A DNA stretch of 64,000 nt from Mitsuaria sp. WAJ17 (GCF_014174515.1 NZ_JACJUG010000021.1:32363-96362); one strand, 5' to 3'; numbered from the stretch's first letter, positions 1-10,525 are shown. Translations and numbers: made by a program. Notes: generated from the sequence alone by a model not told the origin.

Positions 1-2
1 TC

Positions 3-461
3 GAGGTGCGCGACTCCCAGTTGCCCGCCCTGCAGGGCCGGGTGCTGCTGGTCGATGACAGCCCGGTGAACCTGCTGGTGGCCGCCTCCATGCTGGACCA
101 TTGCGGCGTGGACGTCGTGCAAGCCGAGAACGGCCGTCAGGCGCTGGAGCTGCTCCGCCAGGGGCCCTTCGAGCTGGTGCTGATGGATTGCCTGATGCCC
201 GAACTCGACGGCTACGAGGCCACGGCCGCCTGGCGCGCGGAGGAAGGCCGCCTGGGCCGCACGCGCACGCCCATCGTCGCCCTGACGGCCAGCACCGCAC
301 CTCAGGACCTCGAGCGCTGCATTGCCGCCGGAATGGACGGCTATTTGCAAAAGCCCTTCGACATGCAGCAGCTGCTGGAGCTGGTGGTGCGTCATGCCGG
401 GCGGGCGGACCAGACCGACCCGGCGGCCGATGTGCGGACCGAGGACAAAGTCCCGGCCTGA
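3..461 (+). CDS. Receiver domain, C-terminal end of a probable hybrid sensor kinase (partial)
   Basis: The reading frame is open to the left edge, so this is the tail of a longer gene. It encodes one CheY-like receiver domain. The acidic pocket is the DD of VLLVDDSPVNLL, the phosphoacceptor Asp lies in LVLMDCLMPELDG, the conserved Thr in IVALTAS and the Lys in LQKPF. The DDSPVN start and the 'MDGY' late loop are typical of receivers attached to hybrid histidine kinases rather than of free CheY proteins. A GTG at base 6 could start a stand-alone receiver, but no ribosome binding site can be judged there. After the receiver comes a short Asp/Ala-rich tail. The kinase part is not in view, so its signal is unknown. 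Confidence 0.8.
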   Translation, partial: EVRDSQLPALQGRVLLVDDSPVNLLVAASMLDHCGVDVVQAENGRQALELLRQGPFELVLMDCLMPELDGYEATAAWRAEEGRLGRTRTPIVALTASTAPQDLERCIAAGMDGYLQKPFDMQQLLELVVRHAGRADQTDPAADVRTEDKVPA

Positions 462-508
462 GTGCCCTCCCCAGCGGAACCGGCGGCCGCGCACGGATAA
501 TGCCCGCC

Positions 509-1531
509 ATGCAGGTATTCCGCGGCTTCCATCACCCGGGCATCGCCCCGGCTTGTGCCCTCACCATCGGCAACTTCGACGGCGTCCATCGCGGCCACCA
601 GGCCATGTTGGCCCTGCTGCGCTCGGAGGCCCAGCACCGCGGCCTGCCCTCCTGCGTGCTGAACTTCGAGCCCCATCCTCGCGACTTCTTCGCCCGCAGG
701 CTGGGCAAACCGGAGCTGGCTCCCAGCCGCATCGCTACTCTGCGCGACAAGCTCCAGGAGCTGGAACGCTGCGGCATCGACCAGGTCGTGGTGCTGCGCT
801 TCGACGAGCGCCTGGCCTCCCTGCCCGCGCAGGACTTCATCCAACAGGTGTTGGTGCAGGGCCTGGGCGCGCGCTATGTGCTGGTAGGTGACGACTTCCG
901 CTTCGGAGCCAAGCGCCAGGGCGACTACGCCACCCTGGACGCCGCCGGCCAACGCCTGGGCTTCGATGTCGCTCGCATGATGAGCTACGAGGTGCACGGC
1001 CTGCGCGTCAGCAGCTCGGCCGTGCGCGAGGCCCTGGCCGAAGGCCGCATGGAGGACGCCGAGCGCCTGCTGGGCCGGCCCTACGCCATCTCCGGCCATG
1101 TGATCCATGGCCAGAAGCTGGGCCGCCAGTTGGGTGAATCCCGGACCGGCGCGGCCGATGGCTTCCGCACCCTGAACCTGCGCTTCTCGCACGCCAAGCC
1201 GGCCGCGATGGGCATCTACGCCGTGCGCACCCATGGCCTGACCAAGGAGCCGCTGGACGGCGTGGCCAGCCTGGGCGTGCGCCCCACGGTGGAGGACGCC
1301 GGCCGCGTGCTGCTGGAGGTCCACTGCTTGGACTGGCCCGCGACGCTGGGGCCCGACGGGGCCTACGGTAAACTCGTGCGCGTGGAACTGCTGCACAAAC
1401 TGCGTGACGAAGCCCGATTCGACGGGCTGGACGCCCTGACCCAGGCCATCGCCCGCGATGTCGAGCAGGCTCGCGCCTTCCTGGCCACCCACGCCTCGAT
1501 GCGCCGCCAGACCACCCGCGATCGAATTTGA
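509..1531 (+). CDS. ribF: Bifunctional riboflavin kinase / FAD synthetase RibF
   Basis: Makes FMN from riboflavin and FAD from FMN in the cytoplasm. The N-terminal half is the adenylyltransferase, with the nucleotide-binding signature TIGNFDGVHRGHQAML near residue 20 and the following FEPHPRDFF. The C-terminal half is the riboflavin kinase domain: GHVIHGQKLGRQLG, then TLNLRF, GIYAVR and the VASLGVRPTV...LEVHCLDW block. The kinase loop usually written GFPTxN reads DGFRTLNL here, preceded by a short insertion. I believe this form is common in this bacterial order, but have not checked. The length, about 340 residues, is normal. Two ATGs 9 bases apart can start it (500 and 509). I chose the second because MQVFRG matches the usual beginning. 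ileS follows on the same strand, the common order. Confidence 0.92.
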   Translation: MQVFRGFHHPGIAPACALTIGNFDGVHRGHQAMLALLRSEAQHRGLPSCVLNFEPHPRDFFARRLGKPELAPSRIATLRDKLQELERCGIDQVVVLRFDERLASLPAQDFIQQVLVQGLGARYVLVGDDFRFGAKRQGDYATLDAAGQRLGFDVARMMSYEVHGLRVSSSAVREALAEGRMEDAERLLGRPYAISGHVIHGQKLGRQLGESRTGAADGFRTLNLRFSHAKPAAMGIYAVRTHGLTKEPLDGVASLGVRPTVEDAGRVLLEVHCLDWPATLGPDGAYGKLVRVELLHKLRDEARFDGLDALTQAIARDVEQARAFLATHASMRRQTTRDRI

Positions 1532-1641
1532 CGCGGGCCCGCACTCAGGGATCCCTGCCCTGACGCCCCACGCGCCGCGCCCCGGCGCTCCCACTGCCCG
1601 CCGACTGCTCCCCTGACCAGCGGCCCCGCCCGATTGCTGCC

Positions 1642-4488
1642 ATGACCGACACCGCCAAGCCTGACGCCGCCGCACCCGACTACCGTTCCACCCTGAACCT
1701 GCCCGACACTCCCTTCCCCATGCGCGGCGACCTGCCCAAGCGCGAGCCGGGCTGGGTGAAGAACTGGGAAGAGCAAGGCATCTACAAAAAGCTGCGTGAC
1801 GCCCGCTGCGGCAAACCCAAGTTCGTGCTGCACGACGGCCCGCCCTATGCCAACGGCCAGATCCACATGGGTCACGCCGTCAACAAGATCCTCAAGGACA
1901 TGATCGTCAAGGCCCGCCAGTTGGAAGGCTTCGACGCGACCTACATCCCCGGCTGGGACTGCCACGGCCTGCCCATCGAGAACCAGATCGAGAAGACCTA
2001 CGGCCGCGGCCTGCCGCGCGACGAGGTGCAGGCCAAGAGCCGCGCCTATGCCGCCGAGCAGATCGACCAGCAACGCGCCGACTTCAAGCGCCTGGGCGTT
2101 CTGGGCGACTGGGACCATCCCTACCGCACCATGGAATTCCTGAACGAGGCCGGCGAGATCCGCGTGCTCAAGCGCCTGTTCGAGCGCGGCTTCGTCTACC
2201 GCGGCCTCAAGCCCGTCTATTGGTGCTTCGACTGCGGCTCCTCGCTGGCCGAGTTCGAGATCGAGTACGCCGACAAGCAGTCCCCCGCCGTGGACGTGGC
2301 CTTCCTGTGCGCCGAGCCGGCTCGGCTGGCAGCCGCCTTCGGCCTGCCCGCGCTGGACCGCGACGCCTTCACGGTGATCTGGACCACCACGCCCTGGACC
2401 ATCCCCGCCAACCAGGCCCTCAACCTCAACCCCGGACTGCCCTACGCCCTCGTCAAGACCGAGCGCGGCTTCTTCGTCGTGGCCGAGGCCCTGGTCGAGA
2501 AGTGCCTGGCCCGCTGGCAGTTGGAGGGCGAGACCGTCGCCGTCACGCAAGGCCGCCAGTTGGAGCTGCTGAAGTTCAAGCATCCCCTGGCCCATGTGGA
2601 CCCGGGCTTTGACCGCGAGAGCCCGGTCTACCTGGCCGACTACGCCACCGCCGAGGACGGCACCGGCGTCGTTCACTCGGCCCCGGCCTACGGCCTGGAT
2701 GACTTCCAGAGCTGCATCGCCCATGGCCTGGCCTTCAAGGACATCCTGAACCCGGTGCAGGGCAACGGCGTCTATGCCGCCGAGCTGCCCCTGTTCGCCG
2801 GCCAGCACATCTGGAAGGCCAACGCCGTGATCGCCACGGCCCTGCAGAATGCCGGCCGCCTGATGGCGCACAGCAAGCTGACGCACAGCTACCCGCACTG
2901 CTGGCGCCACAAGTCGCCGGTGATCTACCGTGCGGCCGCGCAGTGGTTCGTGCGCATGGACGAGGGCGACGGCGTGTTCACCGTGGACAAGGCCGAGAAA
3001 ACCCTGCGTCAGACCGCGCTGGAGGCCATCGAGCAGACCAGCTTCTACCCCGAGAACGGCAAGACCCGCCTGCACGACATGATCGCCGGCCGGCCCGACT
3101 GGTGCATCTCGCGCCAGCGCAGCTGGGGTGTTCCCCTGCCCATCTTCCTGCACAAGGACAGCGGCCAGCCGCACCCGCAGACCCTGCAGTTCATCGAGCG
3201 CGCCGCCCAACTGGTCGAGGCCGGCGGCATCGAGGCCTGGGCCAAGCTGGACCCCGCAGAATGGCTGGGAGCCGAGGCTGAGCACTACAGCAAGGGCAGC
3301 GACATCCTGGACGTGTGGTTCGACTCCGGCTCCACCTTCCAGCACGTGCTCAAGGGCAGCCATGCCGGTGCCGCGCACGAGAGCGGCCCCGAGGCCGACC
3401 TCTACCTGGAAGGCCATGACCAGCATCGCGGCTGGTTCCACTCCTCGCTGCTCATCAGCTGCGCCCTCAACGGCCGCGCCCCGTACAAGGGCCTGCTGAC
3501 CCACGGCTTCACCGTGGACAGCAAGGGCCACAAGATGAGCAAGTCCAAGGGCAACGGCGTCGATCCGCAGGACACCAGCAAGAAGCTGGGCGCCGAGATC
3601 ATCCGCCTGTGGGTGGCCGCCTCTGACTACTCCGGCGACATCGCCGGCGACGACAAGATCCTCGCCCGCGTGGTCGATGGCTACCGCCGCATCCGCAACA
3701 CCCTGCGCTTCCTGCTGGCCAATGTGTCGGACTTCGACGCCGCGACCGAGGCCCTGCCGCAGGACCAGTTGCTGGAGATCGACCGCTACGCCCTGGCCCG
3801 TGCCGCCGAATTCCAGGCCGAGATCCTGGCGCACTACCAGCGCTACGAATTCCATCCGGTCGTGGCCAAGCTGCAGGTCTACTGCTCCGAGGACCTGGGC
3901 GCCTTCTACCTGGACGTGCTCAAGGACCGCCTCTACACCACGGCCCCCAAGAGCGTGGCCCGCCGCTCCGCCCAGACCGCGCTGTGGCACATCACGAACG
4001 CCATGCTGCGCTGGATGGCACCCTTCCTGAGCTTCACGGCCGAGGAAGCCTGGCAGGTCTTCAACGGCGGCGAAACCATCTTCACCGAGACCTACTGGAC
4101 CTTCGAGACCCCGGACGCCGGCCTGCTGGCCAAGTGGAACCGCATCCGCGAGATCCGCGAGCTGACCAACAAAGCCATCGAGGACGTGCGCGGCCAGGGC
4201 CTGGTGGGCGCCTCGCTGCAGGCCGAAGTCGTGATCGGCGCCGCCGAGCAAGACCTGACCCTGCTGCAGTCTCTGGGCGATGACCTGAAATTCGTGCTGA
4301 TCACCTCGGCGGCCCGCATCGAGGCCGCGCCCGAGCTGAGCGTCACCGTGACGCCGACCGCCCATGCCAAGTGCGAGCGCTGCTGGCACTACCGCGAGGA
4401 CGTGGGCAGCATCGCCGAGCACCCTGGCCTGTGCGGCCGCTGCCACAGCAATCTGCATGGCAGCGGTGAGCTGCGCCACATCGCCTGA
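1642..4488 (+). CDS. ileS: Isoleucyl-tRNA synthetase
   Basis: Class I aminoacyl-tRNA synthetase that charges tRNA-Ile. At 948 residues it has the normal bacterial length. The HIGH-type signature is in PYANGQIHMGH, with its first His at residue 75. WTTTPWTIPANQALN marks the editing (CP1) domain, WFDSGST follows it, and the KMSKS loop KMSKSKGN begins at residue 631. The C-terminus ends in the zinc-binding knuckle CERCWHYREDVG...CGRCHSNL typical of the bacterial type. The gene follows ribF after about 110 bases without obvious signals and ends in front of a strong hairpin terminator, so ribF-ileS look like one unit. Confidence 0.98.
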   Translation: MTDTAKPDAAAPDYRSTLNLPDTPFPMRGDLPKREPGWVKNWEEQGIYKKLRDARCGKPKFVLHDGPPYANGQIHMGHAVNKILKDMIVKARQLEGFDATYIPGWDCHGLPIENQIEKTYGRGLPRDEVQAKSRAYAAEQIDQQRADFKRLGVLGDWDHPYRTMEFLNEAGEIRVLKRLFERGFVYRGLKPVYWCFDCGSSLAEFEIEYADKQSPAVDVAFLCAEPARLAAAFGLPALDRDAFTVIWTTTPWTIPANQALNLNPGLPYALVKTERGFFVVAEALVEKCLARWQLEGETVAVTQGRQLELLKFKHPLAHVDPGFDRESPVYLADYATAEDGTGVVHSAPAYGLDDFQSCIAHGLAFKDILNPVQGNGVYAAELPLFAGQHIWKANAVIATALQNAGRLMAHSKLTHSYPHCWRHKSPVIYRAAAQWFVRMDEGDGVFTVDKAEKTLRQTALEAIEQTSFYPENGKTRLHDMIAGRPDWCISRQRSWGVPLPIFLHKDSGQPHPQTLQFIERAAQLVEAGGIEAWAKLDPAEWLGAEAEHYSKGSDILDVWFDSGSTFQHVLKGSHAGAAHESGPEADLYLEGHDQHRGWFHSSLLISCALNGRAPYKGLLTHGFTVDSKGHKMSKSKGNGVDPQDTSKKLGAEIIRLWVAASDYSGDIAGDDKILARVVDGYRRIRNTLRFLLANVSDFDAATEALPQDQLLEIDRYALARAAEFQAEILAHYQRYEFHPVVAKLQVYCSEDLGAFYLDVLKDRLYTTAPKSVARRSAQTALWHITNAMLRWMAPFLSFTAEEAWQVFNGGETIFTETYWTFETPDAGLLAKWNRIREIRELTNKAIEDVRGQGLVGASLQAEVVIGAAEQDLTLLQSLGDDLKFVLITSAARIEAAPELSVTVTPTAHAKCERCWHYREDVGSIAEHPGLCGRCHSNLHGSGELRHIA

Positions 4489-4526
4489 CCAAGAAGCGAC
4501 CCCGCCGGGCGCCGCTCGCAAGCAAA

Positions 4527-4552
4527 CGCCCCGGTCGATCCGGGGCGCTTTT
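4527..4552 (+). terminator. Rho-independent terminator after ileS
   Basis: A perfect 8-bp stem (CGCCCCGG / CCGGGGCG) with the 5-base loop TCGAT is followed by CTTTT. It lies about 40 bases after the ileS stop and separates ileS from the next gene. Confidence 0.75.
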
Positions 4553-4662
4553 CGTTGGGCGGCTGGCGCACGCTGCTCGCGGGGTCGGGGCCGATGGGTC
4601 GTCGAGCCCTGCTCAGAATCAGCGGACTCTTGGCCGGGGATCCAGCAAGAAAGGCCGCCCTC

Positions 4663-5679
4663 GTGAGCAAGGAAATGCACCAGCTGCTGCTGGTCCCTCT
4701 GTGGGTCTTCCTCCTGCCCGTAGCGGGCTTCTGGCTGGCCTTGGGCAAGCCGGAGCCCCTGGAACCAGGCGCCGAGCAGGCCCTGGACGAAGCCGTGCAG
4801 CTGCTGCGCGACGAAGCTCTGCTCACGCCGGCCCGGGACTGGGAAGCCCTGCGCCGGGCCGCTCACCAGCGGCTGGCGCGCGCACCCAGCATGAGTCAGC
4901 TTGACGAGGAGCTGGCGAGTCTGGTGCAGGCCCTGGGCGATCCTCACACCAGCTACCAGCCGCCGGAGCAGGCGCGGCGGCTCATGTCCGCCAAGGGTGC
5001 CGCTGCCAACGCGGGACCGCGTCCGGAACCGGTGCCGATACGTGTCGCGCAGGAGGGTCGCTGGCCGGTGCTGATCCTCGACGCTTTCGGGGCCTTGGAC
5101 ACCGAGCGCAGCCGGGCGGCCGCACTGGCCATCCGCGCGGCCACGGTGGCAGCCATGGCACGCTCACCCTGCGGCCTGATGCTGGACCTGCGCAAGAACC
5201 AGGGCGGCAATATGTATCCGATGCTCATGGGCGTGGCGCCCTTGCTGGAACCTTCGCCGCAACAGGCGCTGCTGGGCTTCCGGTCCCGGCGGGGGCCCGA
5301 CCAGCCCGTGACGCTGGAGGATGTCAGCGCCCTACTGGGCCAACGCTGGCCCCATGAGCAGGGCCTGGACTACCGCCCCTACACGGGCCGCGTCGCGGTG
5401 CTGATCGGCCCGATGACGGCGAGCTCGGGCGAGATGGTGGCCGTCGCCGCCCAGGGCCGGAGCCGCTGGCGCAGCTTCGGCAAGGCCACGGCTGGCTACA
5501 CGACGGGCAATATCGTCGCGCCCCTGTCCAATGGCGGCCTGCTGGCCCTGACCACCAGCCGGGTGCTCACGCGCAGCGGAGTGCCCATCCAGGGGTCGCT
5601 GCAGCCCGATGTACCCGGCGAAGAACAGGCCCCCGTGGCCGCCAGCCGATGGTTGGCGCAGGGCTGCGACAAAGACTGA
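4663..5679 (+). CDS. S41-family peptidase (C-terminal processing protease-like), membrane-anchored
   Basis: A predicted serine protease of the S41 family. The N-terminus has a single hydrophobic stretch (LLLVPLWVFLLPVAGFW), so the enzyme is probably anchored facing the periplasm. Visible family marks are ALGDPHTSY in the N-terminal cap, LMLDLRKNQGGNMYP, the nucleophile region MTASSGEMVAVAA and FGKATAGYTTGN, followed by the LTTSR...G.pIqG end. No clear PDZ domain is seen between the cap and the catalytic core, so it is a short form. The GTG start was chosen because AAGAAAGG lies 8 bases upstream. Longer starts would overlap the ileS terminator region. It separates ileS from lspA, which are usually neighbours. 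Its substrate is unknown. Confidence 0.75.
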   Translation: MSKEMHQLLLVPLWVFLLPVAGFWLALGKPEPLEPGAEQALDEAVQLLRDEALLTPARDWEALRRAAHQRLARAPSMSQLDEELASLVQALGDPHTSYQPPEQARRLMSAKGAAANAGPRPEPVPIRVAQEGRWPVLILDAFGALDTERSRAAALAIRAATVAAMARSPCGLMLDLRKNQGGNMYPMLMGVAPLLEPSPQQALLGFRSRRGPDQPVTLEDVSALLGQRWPHEQGLDYRPYTGRVAVLIGPMTASSGEMVAVAAQGRSRWRSFGKATAGYTTGNIVAPLSNGGLLALTTSRVLTRSGVPIQGSLQPDVPGEEQAPVAASRWLAQGCDKD

Positions 5680-5699
5680 GGCCTCGCCATCGCGAGGCC
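5680..5699 (+). terminator. Hairpin terminator between convergent genes
   Basis: A perfect 8-bp stem GGCCTCGC / GCGAGGCC with a 4-base loop directly abuts the stop codon of the S41 peptidase. It lies between that gene and the convergent DUF1269 gene, so it may serve both. There is no long T run. Confidence 0.5.
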
Positions 5700-5734
5700 C
5701 GTCCTTGTCGGCACGCCGCGCTCAGCAGGTCCCC

Positions 5735-6241
5735 TCAGGGAAACACGGGCACATTGGGCTCGTGCCCCTGGAAACTGGCTTCGGGGTGAGCGGCGTCCAG
5801 CAAGGCCTCGATCTCCGCCACGCGGCCGCGCGGCACGTCCACCATCAGCAGGTATTGACCGGCTGCCAGTCCCTGCTCGAAACGGCGCAGTCGCCGGCTG
5901 GGCGTGGAACTGCCGATCATGCTGCAGAACCAGGTTCCCAGCACCGCGCCCAGGGCGGCCAAGGCCACCACCAGGCCGGCCGGCACGGCAGCCTCCAGGC
6001 TGTAGGCCGCCACCACGCCCGCGGCCGCGCCCAGGCCAGCGCCCACCAGCAGGCCGGTCTCGGCCGACTCGACCAGGTCCGAGGTCTGCAGCAGACTGGC
6101 AGCCTGCAATCCACCCATCTCGGCGCCTTCCCGGGCCATGAAGTGGATCTGCGGCGCCGCGATGCGGGCCAGCAACAGGTCGTTCATGCAGCGGCGGGCG
6201 CAGTCCAGGTCGGGCAGCATCCAGTAGATCCTCTTGCGCAT
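5735..6241 (-). CDS. DUF1269 domain protein with glycine-rich membrane segment
   Basis: A 168-residue protein recognisable as the DUF1269 type: it begins MRKRIYWMLPDLDCARR..., continues with a short segment pairing a response to residues 'DLLLARI' and has a central Gly/Ala-rich hydrophobic hairpin (GLLVGAGLGAAAGVVAAY and AGLVVALAALGAVLGTW) at about residues 80-125. The C-terminal part reads as a small alpha/beta fold ending in a Pro-rich tail. The family is common in Burkholderiales and its function is unknown. The paired glycine-zipper helices suggest it inserts in or on the inner membrane. It is transcribed toward the S41 peptidase and away from lspA, so it is a single-gene unit inserted between ileS and lspA. 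Confidence 0.75.
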   Translation of the reverse strand: MRKRIYWMLPDLDCARRCMNDLLLARIAAPQIHFMAREGAEMGGLQAASLLQTSDLVESAETGLLVGAGLGAAAGVVAAYSLEAAVPAGLVVALAALGAVLGTWFCSMIGSSTPSRRLRRFEQGLAAGQYLLMVDVPRGRVAEIEALLDAAHPEASFQGHEPNVPVFP

Positions 6242-6410
6242 GTGGCGCTCCTTGTCGGGACGCCCCGGCCCGGCGGGCTGGCGGACTGCCCCCTGATCAC
6301 CAATCTAGTCCGGGCCCCGGGGCCTGACAAACCTCAAGCCGGCAGCCCGCGTGCCCGGTGCGGGTGACCTGCCGGACCGGCTACAGTAGCGCCCTGCTCC
6401 CGAACCGCAC

Positions 6411-6908
6411 ATGCCCATGGCCACCTCCTCCGCTTCCCCGCGCCTGATCCAATGGCTGGCGATCGCCCTGCTGGTGATCCTGGCCGACCAGTTCACCAAG
6501 GTGCTGATCCTGGGCAGCTTCCAGCTCGGCGACAGCCGCCCCGTCACCTCCTTCTTCAACATCGTGCGCTGGCACAACACCGGCGCGGCCTTCAGCTTCC
6601 TGGCCTGGGCGGGTGGCTGGCAGCGCTGGTTCTTCGTGGGCCTGGGCGCCGTGGCCACGGGCTTCATCCTGTGGCTGCTGCGCAGGCACGGGCACCAGAC
6701 GCTGTTCGCCACGGCACTGTCGCTGATCCTGGGCGGGGCCGTCGGCAACGTCATCGACCGCCTGCTGCACGGCTATGTGGTGGACTTCATCTCCATCCAC
6801 TACCAGAACCAGTGGACCTTCCCGGCCTTCAACGTGGCTGACAGCGCCATCTCCGTGGGCGCCGCGCTGCTGATCCTGGACGAGTTGCGCCGGGTGCGGC
6901 GCGGCTGA
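6411..6908 (+). CDS. lspA: Lipoprotein signal peptidase (signal peptidase II)
   Basis: Cleaves the signal peptide of prolipoproteins in the inner membrane after diacylglyceryl transfer. At 165 residues it has the usual length, with four hydrophobic segments. The five conserved family boxes can be read: ADQFTKVLI near residue 25, FFNIVRWHNTGAAFSF, the catalytic Asp in GGAVGNVIDRLLHG, the YVVDFI region, and the second catalytic Asp in FPAFNVADSAISVGA. The start is an ATG followed by a second in-frame ATG; the first was kept. In related genomes lspA usually follows ileS directly. Here two unrelated genes intervene, so it must be transcribed from its own promoter in the 169 bases shared with the divergent DUF1269 gene. 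Confidence 0.97.
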   Translation: MPMATSSASPRLIQWLAIALLVILADQFTKVLILGSFQLGDSRPVTSFFNIVRWHNTGAAFSFLAWAGGWQRWFFVGLGAVATGFILWLLRRHGHQTLFATALSLILGGAVGNVIDRLLHGYVVDFISIHYQNQWTFPAFNVADSAISVGAALLILDELRRVRRG

Positions 6909-6925
6909 GCAGCGCGTACGCAGGC

Positions 6926-6939
6926 TTGATGCAGATCAG
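6926..6939 (+). promoter_or_regulatory. FNR/Anr/Dnr-type box upstream of the DUF2189 gene
   Basis: TTGAT-GCAG-ATCAG matches the FNR consensus TTGAT-N4-ATCAA in 9 of 10 positions. It is centred about 82 bases upstream of the DUF2189 start codon, in a 105-base gap after lspA. It suggests oxygen-dependent control of that gene. Confidence 0.5.
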
Positions 6940-7013
6940 GCGACGCTCCTAGGGAAAGGCCCGCTGACGCGCCCCGCGCCTCCCTCTAGCCTTGGCGGCA
7001 GAAGGAGACAGCC

Positions 7014-7859
7014 ATGAGCCACCCCCTGGCGCAGGAGCCGGCGCCCGAATCGCGCCCGCCAGCCCGCACGCCTGATCCGGATCAAGCCGCACCCGCCACC
7101 GAGGCCGTGGCGGTCTCACCCTTCCACCTGCAGCTCAACACCCTGAGCTGGAGCCAGCCCCTGCACTGGCTGCGCCTGGGTTGGAAGGACTTCTGCCGCC
7201 ACCCCGGCATCGGTCTCTTCTACGGCCTGTGCTTCGTGCTGATGGGCTGGGGCCTGCTCAAGGTCTACCAGAACGCCCCGGCCTACACCCTGGCGCTCTC
7301 GGCCGGATTCCTGCTCATGGGCCCGTTCCTGTGCATGGGCCTGTACCAGGTCTCCATGCGCCTGGAGCGCGGCGAGAAGCCCGACCTGGGCGACTCCCTC
7401 ACAGCCTGGGACAGCCACATGGGCCAGATGGCCATCTTCGGCGGCGTGCTGCTGATCCTGGAGATGCTGTGGGGCCGGGCCTCGCTGGTGATCTTCGCGG
7501 TCAGCTTCGACGGCATGCCCGATTTCGCCGGTTCGCTCTCCAAGCTGCTGGAGCCCGAGAACTTCGGCTTCATCGCCACCTACCTTACCGTGGGGGCCCT
7601 ATTCGCGGGCCTGATCTACGCCGTCAGTGTCATCTCCATCCCCATGATGCTGGACCAGCAGGTGGACGCCGTCACCGCCGGCCTGACCAGCCTACGCCTG
7701 GTGCTCACCCAGACCGGCGTGATGCTCTGGTGGGGCGCCCTGGTGGTCGTGCTGGTGGTGCTGGCGCTGCTGCCGGGCTTCCTGGGCCTGCTGGTGGTGG
7801 GGCCGGTGCTGGGTCATGCCAGCTGGCACGCCTACCGTGCTGCCGTAGCAGACTCCTGA
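7014..7859 (+). CDS. DUF2189 integral membrane protein
   Basis: A 281-residue polytopic inner-membrane protein of the DUF2189 type. A Pro-rich soluble leader of about 40 residues is followed by LSWSQPLHWLRLGWKDFCRHPGIGLFYG, a family-like entry, and then six hydrophobic segments. Conserved-looking inner motifs are GPFLCMGLYQVSMRLERGE (a cytoplasmic loop with the Arg/Glu pair) and ISIPMMLDQQVDAVTAG. The end has GPVLGHASWHAYRA. AGAAGGAG sits upstream of the ATG as a good ribosome binding site. Its function is unknown. An FNR-like box upstream points to induction under oxygen limitation, in keeping with the nitrate respiration genes later in the window. Confidence 0.8.
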   Translation: MSHPLAQEPAPESRPPARTPDPDQAAPATEAVAVSPFHLQLNTLSWSQPLHWLRLGWKDFCRHPGIGLFYGLCFVLMGWGLLKVYQNAPAYTLALSAGFLLMGPFLCMGLYQVSMRLERGEKPDLGDSLTAWDSHMGQMAIFGGVLLILEMLWGRASLVIFAVSFDGMPDFAGSLSKLLEPENFGFIATYLTVGALFAGLIYAVSVISIPMMLDQQVDAVTAGLTSLRLVLTQTGVMLWWGALVVVLVVLALLPGFLGLLVVGPVLGHASWHAYRAAVADS

Positions 7860-7924
7860 GCGACACGCAAGGCCGTGAATTGCAGGGTGTGCGCGCCACG
7901 AGTCGGGTCACAAGTCAGGTCAAA

Positions 7925-9469
<1,545 letters not shown>

Positions 9470-9500
9470 AGCACCGGCCGGCCCTGGGGCCTGGCTTCGA

Positions 9501-10487
9501 TCAGATCACCAGCAGGCCCGAGCCCGCGGTCGTGCGGGCCTCCAGCTCGCGGTGAGCCCGCTGCACCTCCGCCAGGGCGTAGCGCTGCCCGATGGGGATG
9601 CGCACCACGCCCTTGCCGACCACATCGAAAAGGTCGTCGGCCATGGCCTGGGTACCCTCGCGGGTCGCCAGGTGGGCGAAGAGCACGGGGCGTGTCAGGT
9701 ACAGGGAGTTGGCCGAGAGGCTGGCCAGGTTCACAGGCGGCACCACGCCCGAGGCATTGCCGAAGCTGACCATCAGGCCGAAGGTGCTCAGGCAGGCCAG
9801 GGAGCCGGCCCAAGTGTCGGCGCCCACGGAGTCGTAGACGACCTTGACGCCGCGGCCCTCGGTGAGCTCCTTGACACGGGCCGCGAAGTCTTCGCAGCGG
9901 TAGTTGATGACATGGGCCGCGCCGTGTTGACGGGCGAGCTCGCATTTTTCGTCGCTGCCGGCCGTGCCGATCAGCTTCAGTCCCAGGTGGCGAGCCCACT
10001 GGCAGGCGATCAGGCCCACGCCACCGGCCGCCGCATGGAAGAGCACGGTGTCGCCAGCCTGCAGGCCGCCCTGGGGCAGGGTCTTGCGCAGTAGGTATTG
10101 CACGGTGAGGCCCTTGAGCATCATGGCCGCGCCGGTGTCCAGGTCAATGCCATCAGGCAGGCGGACCACGCAGCGCGCCGGCATCACGCGCGCCGTGGCA
10201 TAGGCGCCCACGGGCTGGCTGGCATAGGCCACGCGGTCGCCCTCGGCCAGGTGGCGCACGCCCTCGCCCACCGCCTCCACGACGCCCGAGCCCTCCATGC
10301 CCAGACCGGAGGGCATGGGCAGGGGGTAGACGCCGCTGCGGTGGTAGATGTCGATGTAGTTAAGCCCGCAGAAGGCGTGACGGACCCGCACTTCGCCGGG
10401 GCCGGGCGCGCCGACCTCCATACGCTCCAGCTGCATCACTTCGGCCCCGCCCGGCTGGGCAATGCGAACGACCTGTTCCTGGGACAT
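9501..10487 (-). CDS. qor: NADPH:quinone oxidoreductase (zinc-free MDR family)
   Basis: A medium-chain dehydrogenase/reductase of the quinone-oxidoreductase type. The N-terminal GroES-like part has GPGEVRVRHAFCGLNYIDIY...SGVYP and GMEGSGVVEAVGEGV. The nucleotide-binding site is AAAGGVGLIACQWARHLG, followed by the NADPH-type GTAGSDEKCELARQHGA. The zinc ligands of alcohol dehydrogenases are absent, as expected for the family. The length, 328 residues, is normal. ATG 10487 was chosen over an upstream ATG because AAGGAG lies 7 bases before it. The gene is divergent from a DMT exporter across a 131-base gap with an inverted repeat. It converges on the PAS kinase. Confidence 0.9.
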   Translation of the reverse strand: MSQEQVVRIAQPGGAEVMQLERMEVGAPGPGEVRVRHAFCGLNYIDIYHRSGVYPLPMPSGLGMEGSGVVEAVGEGVRHLAEGDRVAYASQPVGAYATARVMPARCVVRLPDGIDLDTGAAMMLKGLTVQYLLRKTLPQGGLQAGDTVLFHAAAGGVGLIACQWARHLGLKLIGTAGSDEKCELARQHGAAHVINYRCEDFAARVKELTEGRGVKVVYDSVGADTWAGSLACLSTFGLMVSFGNASGVVPPVNLASLSANSLYLTRPVLFAHLATREGTQAMADDLFDVVGKGVVRIPIGQRYALAEVQRAHRELEARTTAGSGLLVI

Positions 10488-10525
10488 CGGTTTCTCCTTC
10501 ATGCGGTGGCAGGAATGCCGCGCCG

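Noticed and set aside
1363..4947. 1194-residue leftward open frame opposite ileS
   Set aside because: It is a codon-bias shadow of ileS: it follows the complementary third-position G/C pattern, has no family motifs and spans the ileS terminator.
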